Shown: positions 59,061-64,000 of the stretch, one piece after another
Numbering within the stretch: position 1 is the first letter of the stretch
Layout of the letters: each line of letters opens with the position of its first letter
From: Pogonophryne albipinna
Taxonomy: Eukaryota; Chordata; Actinopteri; Perciformes; Artedidraconidae
Length of the DNA stretch: 64,000 nucleotides
Direction of reading: 5' to 3'
NCBI GenBank assembly: GCA_028583405.1
Contig: JAPTMU010000269.1
Coordinates: 232,871-296,870 of the forward strand
Position numbers and translations under genes: made by a program
The notes under the pieces: generated by a model
The model's database searches: none
The model's input: only the letters and a program-made list of their open reading frames with translations
What the model was told of the DNA's origin: nothing

Positions 59061-59546
59061 CCTGTGCACCACGAGCCCTTTGCTGATCAGGTCCGGTATT
59101 TCCACCGCGAGCCAGGGCGCGAGGCCCAGCGTCATCAGGTGCGCGAGCCCGAAGCGCGGCGCGTTGCGAGCCCAAAGCGGCGCGAAGTGCTCCGTGAGGC
59201 AGATCTTCCCGCCGCGGAACATCTTCGCGGTCTTGCCGTCCAGCTCCGGGATAGCTACTTCCGGTGCGGTGACCGGGTAAGTGACCGGGATCTCGAACTC
59301 CAGGCGGAAGTCGTACCGGAGCAGCTCGTGGATGAACCAGCAGCTGCCGCTCCAGCGCGTGCCGTCCGCGTTGCTCTCGAGGCGGTACCAGTCGCTGTCT
59401 GACTTCTTGTTCGCCTCCACGGAGCCAATCAGCGCCTGGTATTCCTCCTTCAGGCGCGCGGGCCACAGTGCGCGGTCCCGCGGCCCGGCATGTGTCTTCA
59501 GGAGCGGCACCTGCGACGCCGCCCTGCGCGTGGCCTCGTCCGCCAT
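59028..59546 (-). CDS. ufc1: ufc1, UFM1-conjugating E2 enzyme, intronless (arm 2)
   Basis: The translation is identical to the arm 1 copy at all 172 residues, with C116 in [10 protein letters not shown] and the TAK motif. The flanks are also nearly identical. The functional annotation given for 18674-19192 applies. Two identical ufc1 copies in inverted orientation are most simply one gene assembled twice. Confidence 0.97.
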   Translation of the reverse strand: MADEATRRAASQVPLLKTHAGPRDRALWPARLKEEYQALIGSVEANKKSDSDWYRLESNADGTRWSGSCWFIHELLRYDFRLEFEIPVTYPVTAPEVAIPELDGKTAKMFRGGKICLTEHFAPLWARNAPRFGLAHLMTLGLAPWLAVEIPDLISKGLVVHRERQGDVAAAE

Positions 59547-59659
59547 CTGAACAACAGCTTTAGATACAAACTGCTTTAAAAAGTATTCAAACTGTAGTTC
59601 AAACTTTACAGCTCAACTACAACTACAGTCGGAGCTTTAAACGCGTCTGACTGACGTGG

Positions 59660-59668
59660 ACTTCCGGT
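59660..59668 (-). promoter_or_regulatory. ETS/GABP-type site in the ufc1 promoter (arm 2)
   Basis: ACCGGAAGT on the minus strand, at the same distance from the ATG as in arm 1. Confidence 0.5.
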
Positions 59669-59740
59669 CTGACAGCTCACAGTCACACGAAGCACTTCCT
59701 GTTAGGGATTTTCAAAACCGAGTTCGAGCTTCTACAGTCT

Positions 59741-60091
59741 GAACATACTGGCCCCTAGCGGAGAGAACCACACACTGAGGAACATACTGGCCCCTAGCGG
59801 AGAGAACCACACACTGAGGAACATACTGGCCCCTAGCGGAGAGAACCACACACTGAGGAACATACTGGCCCCTAGCGGAGAGAACCACACACTGAGGAAC
59901 ATACTGGCCCCTAGCGGAGAGAACCACACACTGAGGAACATACTGGCCCCTAGCGGAGAGAACCACACACTGAGGAACATACTGGCCCCTAGCGGAGAGA
60001 ACCACACACTGAGGAACATACTGGCCCCTAGCGGAGAGAACCACACACTGAGGAACATACTGGCCCCTAGCGGAGAGAACCACACACTGAG
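59741..60091. repeat. 39-bp minisatellite upstream of ufc1, 9 copies (arm 2)
   Basis: Nine perfect units containing CATACTGGCCCCTAGCGGAG; arm 1 has seven. Confidence 0.97.
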
Positions 60092-60411
60092 GAGAAGCTC
60101 AGCTGAAGATTAGAGGCTGGGAGAGACTAGAATCTGATGAGCAGCTGTTGATCGATCCCTACTGGCTGCAGCTAACAGGTAGCAGCTAACAGGTAGCAGC
60201 TAACAGGTAGCAGCTTAATGTCAGGGCTCCTCTTCTGGATAATGTTCTTCTTCTCTCGGTTATTGGCGGATTGCAAACAGCTGTAAGGAGCATACCGCCC
60301 CCTACTGTATCGCCGTGTCATCCTGTCACCACTTGTGGAAGAATACCACGGTGTTTAAGTTATTTAACATTATTTAATCAGCCCTGTTTCACTCAAATAA
60401 TTAAAAAGAGC

Positions 60412-61053
60412 CTTCCTGGTAGCTCTGTCCCCTGTGTCCCCATCAGGCTCCACTCTCTTCCTGGTAGCTCTGTCCCCAGTGTCCCCATCAGGCTCCACTC
60501 TCTTCCTGGTCGCTTTTCCCCCTGTCCCCAGTGTCCCCATCAGGCTCCACTCTCTTCCTGGTAGCTCTGTCCCCAGTGTCCCCATCAGGCTCCACTCTCT
60601 TCCTGGTCGCTTTTCCCCCTGTCCCCAGTGTCCCCATCAGGCTCCAGTCTCTTCCTGGTCGCTCTCCCCCTGTCCCCAGTGTCCCCATCAGGCTCCACTC
60701 TCTTCCTGGTAGCTCTCCCCCTGTCCCCAGTGTCCCCATCAGGCTCCACTCTCTTCCTGGTAGCTCTCCCCCTGTCCCCAGTGTCCCATCAGGCTCCACT
60801 CTCTTCCTGGTAGCTCTGTCCCCAGTGTCCCCATCAGGCTCCACTCTCTTCCTGGTAGCTCTCCCCCTGTCCCCAGTGTCCCCATCAGGCTCCACTCTCT
60901 TCCTGGTAGCTCTCCCCCTGTCCCCAGTGTCCCCATCAGGCTCCACTCTCTTCCTGGTCGCTCTCCCCCCTGTCCCCAGTGTCCCCATCAGGCTCCACTC
61001 TCTTCCTGGTAGCTCTCCCCCCTGTCCCTAGTGTCCCATCAGCTCCACTCTCT
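60412..61053. repeat. 51-bp minisatellite between ythdc1 and ufc1 (arm 2)
   Basis: Units containing CCCCATCAGGCTCCACTCTC and TTCCTGGTAGCTCTCCCCC, with short variants lacking the C-run. Confidence 0.95.
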
Positions 61054-61160
61054 TCCTCCATGTCTCTGTCACTTTGTTTTTCCTCTCAGTTTTGTAAATG
61101 TTGTAATGTAATATGATTATTTTCTTTCACTCCTGCTTCTGAATATCTAATGTAACACAT

Positions 61161-62413
61161 TGTGTTAGCAATGACTGGTTTGTTAGCAATGACTGGTTTG
61201 TTATAAATCACTGGTTTGTTAGCAATGACTGGTTTGTTAGCAATGACTGGTTTGTTATAAATCACTGGTTTGTTAGCAATGACTGGTTTGTTAGCATAGA
61301 CTGGTTTGTTAGCATAGACTGGTTTGTTAGCAATGACTGGTTTGTTACCAATGACTGGTTTGTTATAAATCACTGGTTTGTTAGCAATGACTGGTTTGTT
61401 AGCATAGACTGGTTTGTTAGCATAGACTGGTTTGTTAGCAATGACTGGTTTGTTACCATAGACTGGTTTGTTAGCATAGACTGGTTTGTTAGCAATGACT
61501 GGTTTGTTAGCATAGACTGGTTTGTTAGCATAGACTGGTTTGTTAGCAATGACTGGTTTGTTAGCAATGACTGGTTTGTTAGCATAGACTGGTTTGTTAG
61601 CAATGACTGGTTTGTTAGCATAGACTGGTTTGTTAGCATAGACTGGTTTGTTAGCAATGACTGGTTTGTTAGCATAGACTGGTTTGTTAGCATAGACTGG
61701 TTTGTTAGCAATGACTGGTTTGTTAGCAATGACTGGTTTGTTAGCATAGACTGGTTTGTTAGCAATGACTGGTTTGTTAGCAATGACTGGTTTGTTAGCA
61801 ATGACTGGTTTGTTACCAATGACTGGTTTGTTACAAATCACTGGTTTGTTAGCAATGACTGGTTTGTTACCAATGACTGGTTTGTTACAAATCACTGGTT
61901 TGTTAGCAATGACTGGTTTGTTAGCATAGACTGGTTTGTTAGCATAGACTGGTTTGTTAGCAATGACTGGTTTGTTAGCATAGACTGGTTTGTTAGCATA
62001 GACTGGTTTGTTAGCAATGACTGGTTTGTTAGCATAGACTGGTTTGTTAGCATAGACTGGTTTGTTAGCAATGACTGGTTTGTTAGCAATGACTGGTTTG
62101 TTAGCATAGACTGGTTTGTTAGCAATGACTGGTTTGTTAGCAATGACTGGTTTGTTAGCAATGACTGGTTTGTTAGCATAGACTGGTTTGTTAGCAATGA
62201 CTGGTTTGTTAGCAATGACTGGTTTGTTAGCAATGACTGGTTTGTTAGCAATGACTGGTTTGTTAGCATAGACTGGTTTGTTAGCAATGACTGGTTTGTT
62301 AGCATAGACTGGTTTGTTAGCAATGACTGGTTTGTTAGCATAGACTGGTTTGTTAGCAATGACTGGTTTGTTAGCATAGACTGGTTTGTTAGCAATGACT
62401 GGTTTGTTAGCAT
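61161..62413. repeat. 18-bp minisatellite upstream of ythdc1 (arm 2)
   Basis: About 69 units of AATGACTGGTTTGTTAGC type. Order and variants match arm 1 except for a three-unit addition near 61180-61240. Confidence 0.97.
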
Positions 62414-62419
62414 CGGGTA

Positions 62420-62626
62420 GATAAGTTCCACCCTCCGGCCGCTGGGGGCGCTACTCCTTCCCGCCGCTGGAGCAGCAGATGAAGAAGCTCCAACAACAGA
62501 TCACTCCGCCATTTTCTCTCTTCTTCTCTCGCTGTTTTTCTTTTTATTTCGTGTTCAATCATAATACAATCTGCTCACCTGCAGTGTTACCTGGGCGCGA
62601 GGCAGGAGCACGTGACAGCGGCTGTG
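62420..62626 (+). promoter_or_regulatory. Probable ythdc1 5' UTR and promoter (arm 2)
   Basis: Mirror of 15514-15720, with the E-box CACGTG at 62609-62614. Confidence 0.45.
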
Positions 62627-62654
62627 ATGGCGGCCGAGCGGCGCGAGGACAAAG
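62627..62654 (+). CDS. ythdc1: ythdc1 exon 1 (arm 2)
   Basis: 28 coding nt encoding MAAERREDK plus the first base of the next codon, donor AAAG|GTGAGG. Exon 2 would lie just past the window end, so only this exon of the arm 2 gene is visible. Confidence 0.94.
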
Positions 62655-63057
62655 GTGAGGCTGACGGACCTGGTAGCATTAGCTTAGCATCAGAGTTAGC
62701 ATGATGCTATCTTTGTTCTGCTGGGATGCAGAGGAGTTTCTCTCCGAGCCAGCAGGTTGTGATCTGCTCCTCTAACAAACACACATGAGTATATATATGA
62801 GAGATACACATTAAAGTATCGAGCTGTCAACAGGTCAGAGATAAACAAACACAATCATCTGTTGTTGTTGTTGTTGTTCTCAACCAGTCAGAGTTAATGT
62901 AGGTTTACACAAAACACACATACATCAAAGGAACGATTGAACGTTAAGATAAAGCTATATTTTATTAAATACAGAGAAACCCGTACAAATAAAACAGAGT
63001 ACCCCATCCCTGCGCTCTTTGTTTCGCTGGGATCCATCATCAGTTTATTATTTTAGA
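62655..63057. other. ythdc1 intron 1, proximal part (arm 2)
   Basis: Mirror of 15087-15485; contains a short GTT microsatellite and no other feature. Confidence 0.6.
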
Positions 63058-63850
63058 CTAGTTATCATGTGACTAGTTAACATGTGACTTAACATGTGTG
63101 TGTGACTAGTTAACATGTGACTAGTTATCATGTGACTAGTTAACATGTGACTAGTTATCATGTGACTAGTTAACATGTGTGTGACTAGTTAACATGTGAC
63201 TAGTTATCATGTGACTAGTTAACATGTGACTAGTTATCATGTGACTAACATGTGTGTGTGACTAGTTAACATGTGACTAGTTAACATGTGACTAGTTATC
63301 ATGTGACTAGTTATCATGTGACTTAACATGTGTGTGTGACTAGTTAACATGTGACTAGTTATCATGTGACTAGTTAACATGTGACTAGTTATCATGTGAC
63401 TAGTTAACATGTGACTTAACGTGTGTGTGTGACTAGTTAACATGTGACTAGTTAACATGTGACTTGTTAACATGTGACTTAACATGTGTGTGTGACTAGT
63501 TAACATGTGACTAGTTAACATGTGACTTAACATGTGTGTGTGTGTGTGTGACTAGTTAACATGTGACTAGTTAACATGTGACTAGTTAACATGTGACTTA
63601 ACATGTGACTAGTTAACATGTGACTAGTTAACATGTGACTTAACATGTGTGTGTGTGACTAGTTAACATGTGACTAGTTAACATGTGACTTGTTAACATG
63701 TGACTTAACATGTGTGTGTGTGACTAGTTAACATGTGACTAGTTAACATGTGACTTAACGTGTGTGTGTGTGTGTGTGTGTGTGACTAGTTAACATCTGA
63801 CTAGTTAACATCTGACTAGTTAACATCTGACTAGTCATCATGTGACAAGT
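63058..63850. repeat. 15-bp minisatellite with nested GT runs (arm 2)
   Basis: Units TTAACATGTGACTAG and TTATCATGTGACTAG with short (GT)n expansions. About 0.26 kb shorter than in arm 1 and with a different order of units. Confidence 0.96.
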
Positions 63851-64000
63851 TATCATGTGTATGTTACTAGATAAATGTTTTTTAATTCTGCGTTTTTCTC
63901 AAATAGAGAATTTTTTTCTGACAACCAAAAAAAATTGATCAGAATTCGGACTTTTCACCAAAATGCATTTTACTCTTTCAACTTTTTCAGAAAATCTCAA

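Larger units (their letters stand above)
13873..64000. repeat. Giant inverted duplication (arms 13873-38138 and 39139-64000)
   Basis: The third contig is the reverse complement of the second. Anchors: ythdc1 start codon 15513 and 62627; ufc1 18674 and 59546; fktn stop 20705 and 57781; fktn first visible exon 31034 and 47053. The coordinate sums (78140, 78220, 78486, 78087) drift only because tandem arrays differ in length. ufc1 is identical in protein in both arms. The duplication continues past 64000. The centre is the 1000-N gap. Confidence 0.97.

Noticed and set aside
13873..64000. Real palindromic gene amplification as the main reading
   Set aside because: Not excluded, but arbitrary-length N gap, contig ends in the same repeat, allele-like length differences and missing fktn 5' exons fit an assembly artefact better.

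Overview
The window is eukaryotic nuclear DNA, most likely from a ray-finned (probably percomorph) fish. Three vertebrate genes with ordinary GT-AG introns can be read: ythdc1 (nuclear m6A reader), ufc1 (E2 enzyme for UFM1) and fktn (fukutin, a ribitol-phosphate transferase). The fish assignment rests on the protein sequences, an L2-like LINE, hAT-type elements of a kind common in fish, and many minisatellites. Nothing here is prokaryotic or viral. The species cannot be named from the sequence.

Layout: 1-4025 is a gene-free contig with an L2 LINE fragment and a small hAT-type MITE. 4026-5025 is a 1000-N gap. 5026-38138 is the second contig: ythdc1 exons 7 to 1 on the minus strand (7072-15513), an intronless ufc1 on plus (18674-19192), and the seven C-terminal coding exons of fktn on minus (31034 down to 20705), followed by about 7 kb of a 37-bp minisatellite. 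38139-39138 is a second 1000-N gap. 39139-64000 is the third contig and is the reverse complement of about 13873-38138: the same minisatellite, fktn on plus (47053-57781), ufc1 on minus (59546-59028), and ythdc1 exon 1 on plus (62627-62654).

The dominant structure is therefore an inverted duplication of about 24 kb per arm with its centre in an N gap. The arms differ mainly in minisatellite copy number, with few substitutions, which is what two alleles look like. The simplest reading is two haplotigs (or fold-back contigs) placed head to head by a scaffolder. A real palindromic duplication is possible but not supported. In arm 1, fktn carries five single-base indels in three coding exons while arm 2 is intact, which also points to consensus error.

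Tandem repeats fill roughly 80% of the second and third contigs. Nearly every intron and intergenic stretch has its own unrelated unit (12 to 55 bp). Two arrays in fktn have amplified pieces of splice sites: the 30-bp unit carries the 3' splice site and first exon bases of one exon, and the 46-bp unit carries the end of the next exon and its 5' splice site. The 37-bp array appears to have grown inside a hAT-type MITE, a smaller copy of which lies at 2874-3131. A second hAT-like element in a ythdc1 intron has its own internal 55-bp minisatellite.

The genes have no obvious shared pathway: ythdc1 acts on nuclear RNA, ufc1 on UFMylation, and fktn on Golgi glycosylation of alpha-dystroglycan. ythdc1 and ufc1 are divergent; ufc1 and fktn converge tail to tail.
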